Source: Marsupella aquatica (Eukaryota; Marchantiophyta). From it: DNA of 64,000 bases. Shown piece by piece: positions 32,202-43,282 of the stretch. Under the pieces are notes generated by a model, which worked only from the letters and a program-made list of their open reading frames with translations, did no database searches and was not told where the DNA came from. Positions within the stretch are counted from its first letter, which is position 1; every line of letters begins with the position of its first letter. A program made the translations under genes and the position numbers. The stretch covers positions 10,044,001-10,108,000 of the forward strand of contig OZ316895.1 in NCBI GenBank assembly GCA_973895155.1, read 5' to 3'.

Positions 32202-33690
32202 AGTATAAATCTTGTAGCACCATTATTTGCAAAGTGCTGAAGAAGTTATTTCTGAATGCTTCATGATGTGCATTGCATCTTGAATTTTACAGACGTGGTC
32301 TACATGTCGACAAGTTTGAATGTTGTGCGTTTGAATGCGTTTGAATGTTGTGCATGTTTCGAATACCATGACATGAATGTCTTCAAGTTTTGCTGCCCTG
32401 TTTGAATACCAAGACATCCGTGTGTTCTAGTTTTGCTTATATTTGAACCTGTTCTCTTCTTGGTTTGGTCCAGCTATCATTAGAATCGCCTCTTGTTGTG
32501 CTCTTGTTGCAAACATTGATGGGCCGTTTTGTTTTGGTGAGAGTATCTCCCTCTCGGGCTCCCTCTGTTGTTCTTTCAGAGGAGGATTGTCCATCAATGT
32601 AGCCCAAGATACTGTTTCCTGCATTTTTGCATCGTGTTGATGCGCAGAATACCATTACCTGAATGTCTTTTGCATTCTGCAATTTTTGATCACCATCACA
32701 TCCATGTCTTCCGGTTCTGGCACTGCATAGTTTCAATATTACGTGGATAACAGTGCAGGGATTGTTTCCATATATGGCAATTGAATACTATCCTTGAATT
32801 TGTTAATGAAGTTTCCTCTCATGATTTTGTGGTTGCCTGCAAGCTCTAGGCAAAGTGGACTTCACAACAGGGATATGTTGAAGTTGTGAGCATGAGTATA
32901 GGGACCACTTTGCTTCCATTAAGGAGTGGAAAGCAGTACATGACGAAGGTCAAGGTCATAGGCTGGAGAGGTTGGGTTTGATTTTGAGCCCAACCAAGGT
33001 TCAAGCTCAGTTTCCATGGCGCCACGAATGAGAAAAATTCAGGTAGTAGAGGAAGAGAATCACTTCCGACATCGTGTTGATGCTGAAGGCAAGCATGTGT
33101 TTGTCTGCATAGCAAGTATGGTGTTGCTACCAAATGTTGGTCCCAAATGACTGCTTCACAAGATACATTCAGGGAGGCTATTGACCAACTCCCGCACCCT
33201 TCCCAGTATGCTGACTGAGCATGGACACCCTTCCCGTGTGGTACTAAGCCATTTTTGTGGTAGCTTCAGTGGTCTTCAGATGCAATGTAGCTTGAGGTAG
33301 CTTCAGATACAATGTAGCTTCATTGGAAGGCAAGGAGGCCGATGATACATCTAGACTGCAAAGTCACAATTTGACTTGCAACTTGTATTGGAAACATTTA
33401 TGAATAAAAAGCAAGCTGCATTCACTATGTTCTGATGTATAAAAGTTATTCATTCTGCTGGAGACTACCTTCAGTTTGCACCTTCAGTTGGCTGGTTGTA
33501 ATTTTATGTGCAGAAATTACACAATTCATTTTGTAATTGCTAGAACAAATGAAATTACATTCCCAGAACAAATTGCCAGGGATCTGGACACAATTTGTTC
33601 ATGGTTGTAATCTGCACATAAAATTACAACCATGAAATTACACCTTCTGACTTCTGCAGACCAAATTTTATGTGCCAACCTTCTGACCAG

Positions 33691-33957
33691 TCCACATTGT
33701 CTTCGCACCACACTTAGCAATTTTTCCAACAACAGGATATTTTGCTTCAAGAAGCCATTTGAGCAGGGGTAAATGGCCGATGTTGTGGGTTTTGGAAGAC
33801 ATCGTCCACATTGTCTTCGCACCACACTTAACAATTTTTCCAACGACAAGATATTCTGCTTCAAGAAGCCATTTGAGCAGGGGTAAATGGCCGATGTTGT
33901 GGGTTTTGGAAGACATCGTCCACACTCTCTTCGCACCACACTTAGCAATTTTTCCAA
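33691..33957 (-). repeat. Tandem repeat, 114-bp unit, in-frame
   Basis: Units begin at 33691, 33805 and 33919 (the third truncated), with few differences. Because 114 is divisible by three, the minus strand reads as a 38-residue repeat without stops (LEKLLSVVRRQCGRCLPKPT and onward) inside a 150-codon frame. No known protein family was recognised. Confidence 0.85.
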
Positions 33958-33965
33958 CGATTTTT

Positions 33966-34336
33966 CCACCCTTGACAAATGACTCTCGCGCTTGACCCTA
34001 AACCGCGCCCCGACAATGTGCGCCCTAAAACAGAAATTTTGTTGAATACATAAATCACAATGTATTCACAATCATAAGGGACCATAGTGCGAGAACACAA
34101 AACCGCGTAATCGCGGCCCTACTGCAGTGGAGTCGCATGGTCGACTACGGGAGGCGACCCTCACTGCATGGTGGCATGGCTGAAAACTGTGCACTATGGC
34201 CTTACACGGGGAAAAGGGCCTTACACGGGGGAAAAGGGTACAGGCCATAATGAGGGGGCTGATTGGGGCAAAAAAGTTTGGAGGGGACTGATCAAATAAA
34301 GTTTCTCCTGGAGGGGGTCTATTGAGCATATCCCTC
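33966..34336. repeat. MULE right terminal inverted repeat
   Basis: Inverted copy of 30780-31148. It includes two adjacent copies of CCTTACACGGGG-like sequence. Confidence 0.92.
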
Positions 34337-34469
34337 TCTCTAGGTATGCTGCCATACTTTGATATTCATTATTTAGCACTTTCAATCATGCTATGGTTGG
34401 TTGTACTTTGTATGCATTTATTAGGTATGTCGTTATTCTGGCATACCTTGATTTTCGTTTTTTAGCACT

Positions 34470-35470
34470 TTATGATGCACTAGCTCAATACCCGTGTGTT
34501 GCACAAAAGATGTAGTGTTGCCCAAGATGTCATTAAGAAAAAAGATGTCGTGTCCTCTAAGATATCGTTAAGATAAAAATATGTTGTGTTGCTCAAGATG
34601 TTGTTAAGAAAAAATATGTTGTGTCGCCCAAGATGCCATTAAGAAAAAAAGATGTGGTGTCGCCCAAGATGTCGTTAAGAAAGAAAATTGTGTCGCCGAA
34701 TGTGTCATTAATAAAGAAAAAAGTTATCGTGTCACCCAAGATATTGTTAAAAAAAAAGATGTTGTGACACCCAAGATGTACTTAAGAAAAATGATATTGT
34801 GTCACCCCAAGATGTCCTCGGGGATGTCCTTAAGACAAAAGATATCGTGTCAACCAAGATATTGTTAAGAAAAAAGATGTTGTGGCACCCAATATGTCCT
34901 TAAGAAAAGAAATGTCACATTGCCCAAGATGTCATTAAGAGAAAAGTTGTCGTTAAGTGAAAAAGACGTTGTTAAGACAAAACTTGCAAAAAAGATGTTG
35001 TGGTGAGAAAAAGATGTTGAGGTGAAAATAGATGTTGAGGTGAGAAAAAGAAGTTGAAGTGAGAAAAAGATGTCAAAGAGAGAAATGTTGAGGTAAGGAA
35101 AAGATGTTGAGGTGAACCTTAAGATGTTAATGAGAAAAAGAGATGTTGAGCTAAGAAATAGAAGTAGAGCAAAAACTATGTCAAGGAGAGAAAAGATGAC
35201 GATGTAAGAAAAATATGTGAAAATGAGGAAAAGATATTTAGGGTGAGGGAAAGATGTTGTGGTGAGATAAAAATGTGAAGGTGAGAAAATAAATTGAGGA
35301 GAGAAACAAAAATCAGGGACCTAAACGATGTTGAGGGTGAAAAAAAATTGTCGTGAGATAAAGTTGTCAATGTGAGAAAAAATGGCGAGATGAGAAAAAC
35401 ATGTCAAGGCAAGGTAGAGTTGTTGAAAAATATGTCAAGGCAAGGTAGAGTTATTGTGGTGGTGTGCAAC
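34470..35470 (+). repeat. Degenerate minisatellite built on AAGATGT / TTAAGAAAAAAGATG
   Basis: About 1 kb of irregular units of roughly 30-35 bp (GTCGCCCAAGATGTC..., GTTAAGAAAAAAGATG) passing into GAGGTGAGAAAAAGATGTTG units. It starts with the head CTAGCTCAATACCCGTGTG at 34,481. Units vary too much, and no spacers of constant length exist, so this is not a CRISPR-like array. Confidence 0.8.
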
Positions 35471-36290
35471 AACTCGTGCATAGAAATTGGAGACTGAAAT
35501 AATAGTCACCCCAACATAGAGTCCAAGCACAACCAAGTGACAGAAAAAAATATGTTTTTGATTTTAAATTTTTAGAGAAATGAATATCATACATATATTA
35601 TTTATACTCAAGTTTTTTCAAAACTTTAAGGTTATTATCCAACTCTTTAAGTCTTAATTTAATAATTAATTTTTTTTATCTTGGTTGGGTTTGGGTAGGC
35701 TATGAGTAGCTTGGGCAGAGGTAATTGAGATTAATATGGATGGATCCTATAGTTGCAGAAAAAACTATTTTTTTACGTAAGACCTAGGATTGTTCCTATT
35801 TTTTCTTGATTTTATAAACAATACCATATCCATTTATAGAGTATATCTTATATAGTGACTTATGATACTCTTGCATACAACAGGGTTAGGTACCTTTTTT
35901 GTCATTTGTTTCCACCATTAGATTCTATTTTGTGTGAAAAGTGCATGCAACAGCCAACAGGGTTAGTTACGTTTTTTGTTTTGTGTGTCCACCAATTGAT
36001 TACTGTTTGTGCGAAAAGATTTTTTGTACTTTTTGGTTCAGTGTATATTTAATTTGCTTTTGGTTTTATCCCTTCTCTGTATTGATTACTTCTTTTCTTG
36101 GCACTGTATTTTTGAATGAAGACATGGCATAAAAAAGCGCAACCTTGTATTATAGAAGTTAATTTGCTTTTGGTTTTATCCCTTCTCTTTATTGATTACT
36201 TGTTTTTTTGGCACTGTATTTTTGAATGACGACCACAGCATAAAAAGGCGCAACCTTGTATTATAGAAGTTAATTGGCTGGTTGTAATTT
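35471..36290. repeat. Gene-free stretch with two local tandem duplications
   Basis: A 78-bp unit (AACAGGGTTAG, TTTTTTGT, CACCA, GATT) occurs at 35879 and 35957. A 110-111-bp unit beginning AATTTGCTTTTGGTTTTATC occurs at 36051 and 36161. Similar words (GCGCAACCTTGTATTATAG) recur near 56,165. Confidence 0.8.
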
Positions 36291-36932
36291 TATGTGCAGA
36301 AAAGCCAAAAACTCCAGTACATTCCCAGAACAAATTGCCAGGGATCTGGACCGAGACCCTCTTACTGTTCTACGTGCTGATTAACGGTGAACCAAACAAT
36401 TGCCAGTGTCTAGGAGACTTCACAAACATAGGAATGACACGTTGTTTGGTTAGGCATAGACGAGGGCATAGGTAGCGAAGATTTTGGTCTTCTGATATTT
36501 TGGTCTTCTGATTTTGGTCTTCCTGATCTTTTGGTCAATATCAAGTGCCTTAAAATTGACTCTTGACTAAATGGGAGGCACTCCTGCAGTAGTTGAAAGT
36601 CCCACTGCACCAACATGAGCTTCTTCCATTCCATGATGAACGAGTTCCCAACACTCGCCTGCCCACTGTGGATCCATTTGAACATACTAAATCCTCTGAG
36701 AGGGGTGAACACGAGGCTTGAAAATATATTACAACAAGAACCAGGAGAGATTTTCTGTACCTTTTTCCCAAAATAATGTCGATTCAATCCTTTCTATCAT
36801 AAGAAACCCTGTTGACCTGTCCCTACACCTCAATCATAATGCCGGGTCATGTGGTGACGTTTGTTTACAATTCAAGCATCTCATCCACGCACTTGCGAAG
36901 TATAAACATCTCTAGATCTATGCCATAAACCT
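36291..36932. other. Region downstream of the CCD1-like gene
   Basis: Probably 3' untranslated region and terminator of the CCD1-like gene. A block at 36,281-36,350 (GGTTGTAATTTTATGTGCAG, then CAGAACAAATTGCCAGGG) is shared with the MULE interior at 33,487-33,590. The 125-codon minus frame here shows no known domain. Confidence 0.4.
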
Positions 36933-39900
36933 TTAAGCCCTTTGATTCTTCAATAGCTCCTGAAACACATGGAACGAACCCATAAAGAAAGATCAGCATC
37001 GTAGCCCGCCATCCTCCTAGCTACAGGCCTAAAAGAATTTACTTCGAAAAACACCCCATAGATAGGCAGAACATCAAAGTTTGCAGACTAAGCTCTAAAG
37101 ATCGAACACTCAGGTCTAAACACAGAAGTTGGGGCCTACAAAGCATGCATAACCACAACATCGGGAGAGCGTAAGCAGGTTACGAAACATGCATGGGTGG
37201 GTCGAGATATATGCACAGCTTAGCAACTTACCTCTTTCACAAACACTGCATGAAAGCCATATGGCACTCTAGTGGGTAGTTCAATAACAGCAACAGGATC
37301 ATTAGACAGTGTTTTTGCATCGAGCACAATCACCTCAGATTTCCTGTCACATTCAAAGTCAAAACATTAAAGATCACTTATTCAACAGCAGCCAGACCTC
37401 TGACTAGAATTGTTGGAAAATGACTATGGTAGTGGGAGAACAAGTTACAGCAAAGGAACCTCCTGGAAAGTTCCCTGAATGTAGCAAATCAAGCTGCAAG
37501 GCGATCTGCGGAAACGATGGTCCGAAGAGTAGTGTCTCACGAGGTGACTTCGTCAACCACAAATGTGAGGACGTATCCATCGTCTTCTTCTACCTCCCTC
37601 CCGGGATTCCTGGGAACATAAACAGGCTCAGATCCATAACGCTCCTTTCCATGCAGGTACACAGCTACCACATTCCCACCAGCCGTAAATTCACTTTTAC
37701 TCAAATCAGGTTCCTTCGTCAAGTCATATTTTACGACTCCACTGATGTGGGTTGCATCTTGAAACAGTGCTGTGTAGACATATCGGTTTTTCCTGGCGAC
37801 AAGTAGGACGTGGCATATCAGAAACTTCTCAACCGTCAAAGATTTGTACTGATAGTCAATGAACCACACTGACATGTACATCTTCAAAACAGGCAAAGAG
37901 TACTGTCTTGTCAAAGAGATCAGGCTTGTTGGTTGTAAGTCCGTTCCATAGCTAGACTCTCGGCTAGACTTCCAGACCGTCAATAATGAAGCTTGAGTTC
38001 GTTAGACTCATGAATCTTATGGTGATGGGATCGAAACTCTCGGTTCCAACTACCTAGCTCTCCTGTTTCAAGATCGACTTCCAGGGCCTCTAGGCATGTC
38101 AACTTACCGGCCAACGTGCTCGTCGTTGATCCTGGGAAAGTCAGATTGCAAGACTCCAAGCTGCCTCTCGGAAGCGGTTCCAGTAGTCACGTTGAACCGA
38201 TACTCCCACCTGAATTGGGTTATATTCAAAAACAGAAGAGCATGTTAGCCCAAGATAATGTTCTAACTCTTATCAATTCAGCACCTTGAATGTCAAATCG
38301 GGTAATTGCACTAAGAGACATCGAAAAGATAGATTTGACCGCGTGCCTCACAGTTCCTTGGAAAACAGACTACAGAATGAACCAACACAGGTGCCGCAAA
38401 ATTGGCCCCATGACCACAGTCACTTTCCTTAGTGAGCTTCGTTTGATATTCAGCCAAGTAAGACCCCACGGAAAATCTTAGGAATCCATATATCTCAGAT
38501 GTTCTGTATTTACCCTAAGGTTATGCAATATTTTCTCCAAGACAGATTGTCAATTGAGCACATTATTTCCCTCGGATATCATTTGAAGTTTTTCTGAAGT
38601 CACCCGGGACTTCGATCTGCCTTCGATAATCAAAACGGCACCATCCATTGTTTCGTGTACTTCAAGAAATTCTTGACAAGGACATGACTTAGGTGGGAGG
38701 TCTTACAACTCGTTCACAAATGCGTCACTGGTGTCTTTGTCATAGACAGAGATAGCGTCCAGATCAATGGAGGGGCTCCGGCATGCAATTAGAACCACCT
38801 CATCTCCTTCCTCCCATGCATTGGCTGCAAGATGATGTTCAGAGTCAGGCGCAACCAACATCATCACCGTACCTCATTTTCCAATATCTACTCTCATCAT
38901 GTCCAGTGTAGTCTTCCAAAATTGGGTCAGATCTGCAAGACTCTCTATACCTACTGTTGATCTCAAAGTATCTTGGAGAAGTACACACAATAAGCGAGAG
39001 TACATCGCCAATATCTGAAGGTAATTACTCACCAGTATGGAAAATAACGCAAGTAGAAAGTTCAAACCATTTCATCAAAGATTCGTTCTTGGCATATCTT
39101 GGCAACACCCCAAAACGGGCAGGTTTAGTCTTGTCGAAAGAGAATGCCTGTTGGTTCTTCTTCACCATATCCTGAGGCATTACAAAGACAAAGGTAGGAA
39201 TTAACCACTGACATAGGTTGCAGTCCACAACAACACGCTAAATTCTTGACCCTAAAATCTCCATTCAGACTTTGTTTTAGAAACACACCAGCTATATAAT
39301 ACAGAATATCAACATTCCAGGTCATCAGTCTCTAACTTATGAAAGAATCCTTTAGCCCCAAAAACAGTCATCATTTAAGGTTCCACACCTTTGGGTTGAA
39401 GTACAGAGGCAGGTCCATGAAGATAGCATAGTTCTCGGTAATCGCGAAGTCATGCATCATAATTGGTCCCGAAACGGTAATACTGACAGGATCACTCATT
39501 ACATCATCTTTTGAGACGACTCGATACGTTATGTATGGCTTAGATTCCACCCTATACCCAAAAGTAAATAGCTCCCCTGCAGTGATAAAGTTTGATCAGA
39601 TCACAAACCGCAGTCCCATTAGGATGCACATTTAGGTGAAAGATCGAATCAGAGAAAAGAGCTCATGATTAACGAGCAAAGATTAATGGATGATTTGATG
39701 AGCTACTGGGCTTCAATGGCCCGAACATACCAGTGACAGCGTCAATCTTCGGGTGCGCAGTAAAGGGATGATTCAATTTTTTATCATAATCAAGACGGGC
39801 GGCCGTCTCAAAATCACCATCCTCAAGGACCCGCACAACATCTGCAATAACATGGTCACTTACTAATTAGAAGCCGGCTGGCTTTGGCTATATACCCAGA

Positions 39901-42900
39901 GTCTCTTCATACGATCTAGCTGCTGACATGTACTCAGTGTCGGCAACCATTACCACTGCTCTGCCTTCTTTCATGACTCCGAAACGAAACCAACATGTCC
40001 CTTTAATTGTGAGATAAGTCGAACGAAGTCCCGAGAAAACTAAAAGAATCGTGCCTTTTGATGGAGAAGTACCCGACTCAACAACCCGTACGGCATCAGA
40101 GCTGGTGCACAATAAGGGGCTAGAAAAGAGATGGGTAACTGTATTTTAAATGCAGCTACTTCACAAGATCCAAGTGTACGGACATCTTACATGGGCTGTC
40201 GGATTCATTAAGAGAAAGGAGTTTCCCATTGTGATAAACTACTGCAGTATTTGCTGCACAGTAGCCACCCAACAATACTCGAGTCAGTGCCACAACTACA
40301 GCTCACCAGCAAGCCGATGTACCAGTGTTAGCTCAAGTACCATTTGCCAAAAATTTGTCCAGGGAATAAGAACGCTCAATCTAGGGGCAATTGAAGATTT
40401 GCAAGACCAAAACTACGGAAATGCATTTTAGTGTAATCGGCTCTGTAAGAACAAGATCTGTATCTTTTCCGGTTCAAGAGAGTTCAATTCCTTACCAGTC
40501 CCGATTCCGTTGGATATATCAATGATACCCAACTTCTTTCGGAGCTCGAAGATTCCCAAAGTAATAAGTCCCTTTTTCCCAACCAAATCTCCAATCTGTG
40601 ATATGGCAAGAAATCATTCAAACTTAAGCTTGTTACTCAACGAAAGTCATCATGTCTAAGAAGATCACTACCTCTTGTGTGTGTGCATCGGTCGCTAAAA
40701 CTGACAACGATCGCAACAGACAGGGACAAGCCAACTTTCCTCCGTAACAAGCCTGCGACTGTACGAACGTATTCTTCTTTAACACAACCAGGACCCGCGA
40801 ACAGGGCCCCTTAAAACACGTCATGGAACGAATTGAGGGGATACTGTTTGGCATCGGATTGCGTAACAACCTTCCGCCGCAAGCCATGAAGCTAAATTAC
40901 TCCCCCTAATGCTCAGAGCATCAACCCAAGACCAGCTGGGCCCGAGGGGCTGAGGCAACGAGAGGAGAAGGCATCTGGCACTCGTCCCAATTCGTCCATA
41001 TACGAAATCAACAGACAGAATATATGTGCATGAAACGAACTGAACCGATTTCCGTTAAACGGAATTTCAACTCTACAGGCGGGACCAGCCACAAGGAAAT
41101 ATTCCATGCAACACTTCGAAAACCACCCGTAGCTGTCAAATCGCGGCTGCCCAGCAGAGAATAGATGAACGAAAAAAGAAATTACCGTAAACACCGTCGC
41201 AGGAAGAAATCACAGGACACCCATCATGAACTGTCTAGGCATATATTGCTGGCACGCATTTGGTGAGGACGCAAGTACGTTACATTCAGAAGGAGGCCGT
41301 TCTTGCGAAAGTGAATGTGGCGTTTTCGGAATTAATTTAACAGAAAACTAACCTTCCTGATCTTAGGTCCACCCCAATACTGCTCCTGCAGAAATCGCGA
41401 AGTCCTCACGTAGCGAGAAACGTATGTGCAATTTCCGTCTTTGATTTTCAACCCATGCAGCATTCTGCACCATACGGAGGGATGCGAACATCCGTAACGA
41501 GGTTAATGCAAAGCAAAGTGCTGAAACCGAGAGCCACGTATTCATTCGAAGGCTCCGGCGGGCGAGGAGTTGGATTCTTCACTGCAACGAATCCGCTAAG
41601 GTTCGAGGATCAAAATCCAGACGCCCACAAAGGCCATGAAAGCGAGCTCAGCAGTCACATGGACACTGTTCCAGTGCACAACGGAGGCAAGACTTGTCCA
41701 ATTTCAATTCAGTACATTCGAAACTGCGGATCAAGAATTGCTCTACGAATTTTAAAAGAGCCAATGATGGTTGTTGGTTGGACATACCCGTCTCCATCGA
41801 ACCTGCAACCAAGAAACGTAACGAGAGGTCAGAGAAGGTCATCCACAGCCCAAACTACATATAACTTGGAAATTCCCGCTTCAGCCAAAACTATCTTCCG
41901 TCTGAAGACACAGTCAACAAATTCCTTACAGTTTAAAAATGCTCCTCCGCGGAGAGAATAGAGGGGGTCGCGATGCAAGAAGGTAAGACGCCTGAATTGT
42001 AACATTACTGGGAAAGTGAGACGCAGAGGCCATTACCAGTTATACTTCGCTAAGGGCTGCCACCTTGGGTTGGGTCCGACACGCACAAAGTCGCCATTCA
42101 AGCATTCCTATTTCCACAGACAACCACAGACAGGGTTAGTTCCTTCCCACTCTCTCTCCAAAACCTGCAGCTTTCCAAAATTCGGGCTACAAATTAGTTT
42201 CTTCGTTGAAATTCTTTACCTCTGTCTGGCAGTAGTCTCATACTCGTATGCCAGCTTGGAGTCTAAGCATGTCATTCACCCTTTCGTATCCTGTTACGTT
42301 TTGCTATCTTAAGACATTAAGTTCACCTCCCTAATCAACAATATCTCATGCATGCTGCTGATAACAAACTTGGAATGTCCATTATGTCACCCTTCCTCCA
42401 AGAAGTATATGTCATGAGCCTGGGAGCGAAAGCGCAAAGTGGAGATTTCTTAGCTTCAGCACTACCGTATTTCTCTCGTCAGTATCCCAAAACAAAGCCC
42501 AGAGATGAGTTTATTCCAGTACATGACGGGATCAATTGAAATTGCCGTTTGTCCGAGTCAATCAAACAAATACCTTTTGTCAAGTACTGCATGAGACCGT
42601 TTCCTCGAGGTCGACGAGATTTTCACGTACTGTAGCCTCTAGATGACGAACTTTCGGTTGATTCTGGATGAATAATAACAGATATATAGGATTGCAACCA
42701 TCCTCAGTGGACAACGCTAGGAAGGGCAAGGCAGGACCCACACACAAGTCAAAAGCAAAAATGAGTGCGAAAAACTTTTGACGAGAATTTCCGAACAGTT
42801 AGAGTCGAGGGAGCTCACAGGAAGGTAACCCCTCACAGAAAGAACACGCTCAGGTCCAAACTCGTCCACCGGTCCATAATTCGCCGTCATGTAATAGTTG

Positions 42901-43064
42901 TCGATCTTCTCCGCATGATACATGTACCAGTACAAAATCTTCTCCAGCACATCGATGAGAAATGCCCAAATGATCGTGTAGAAGGGTCTCTGCACCGTGA
43001 AGAGGTTGCTCCTCCGATCATCGTCATCAGCAACCTTCACACGAGTACCCAGCAAATTCCTCAT
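36933..43064 (-). CDS. CCD1: Carotenoid cleavage dioxygenase, CCD1-like, 14 exons
   Basis: Exons in order: 43064-42819, 42107-42037, 41802-41788, 41464-41353, 40595-40496, 40253-40191, 39841-39731, 39576-39389, 39171-39033, 38824-38707, 38209-38108, 37792-37541, 37343-37232, 36959-36933. All junctions are GT-AG and in phase, giving 551 residues. The four iron-binding histidines sit in [28 protein letters not shown] and VPYGFHAVF. Other landmarks are [31 protein letters not shown] and [11 protein letters not shown]. The enzyme cleaves carotenoids oxidatively, as CCD1 does at 9,10(9',10') in the cytosol, yielding apocarotenoids and volatiles; no plastid transit peptide is visible. Exon 3 is only 15 nt. 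CCD1 and the related zaxinone synthase clade need a tree to separate. Confidence 0.9.
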
Positions 43065-43239
43065 TTCTGTATTTGCTGATTTGAAGCAGAGAACTTAGTT
43101 CGGAGAAGGAGATCTCGCTTGTTTCGCTTCGTACACCTGCATGTCTGTTACAACAATGAATCCTGCTGAAGCTCCCTCTGTATTCATGATCACATCTCGC
43201 ATCACTTCTCAGGCTGCCACGTCCAATCGCTCAATGCAT

Positions 43240-43242
<3 letters not shown>

Positions 43243-43278
<36 letters not shown>
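43243..43278. repeat. (CT)n microsatellite upstream of the CCD1-like start
   Basis: About 18 CT dinucleotides, followed by GTCTGTGT. On the gene's strand this is a GA repeat about 180 nt upstream of the start codon, in the promoter or 5' leader. Confidence 0.9.

Positions 43279-43282
<4 letters not shown>

Larger units (their letters stand above)
30780..34336. mobile_element. Mutator-like element (MULE) with about 370-bp TIRs, non-autonomous
   Basis: The arms at 30780-31148 and 33966-34336 are inverted copies of each other at high identity, starting GAGGGATATGCTCAATAGAC. TCTCTAGGTA flanks both ends (30770-30779 and 34337-34346), a 10-bp duplication. Long TIRs plus a 9-11 bp duplication define the Mutator group. 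No MURA-type transposase is encoded, so it needs an enzyme from elsewhere. The interior holds a 114-bp tandem repeat, two diverged copies of a roughly 450-bp block (about 31,370-31,830 and 32,510-32,880), and a nested MITE at 31904-32201. Confidence 0.92.

Noticed and set aside
34470-35470. CRISPR-like or regularly spaced array
   Set aside because: Units are degenerate and of unequal length, there are no unique spacers, and the context is a plant genome.
37219-37231. CCD1-like protein ending by read-through after FVKE (EVSC stop)
   Set aside because: The site is a consensus GTAAGT donor, and a 27-nt exon at 36959-36933 gives a family-like tail (ELLKNQRA).
40060-40112. Minus-strand [10 protein letters not shown] segment as CCD1 exon 7
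   Set aside because: It cannot be joined in frame to exon 6, while 39841-39731 can and continues the conserved sequence.
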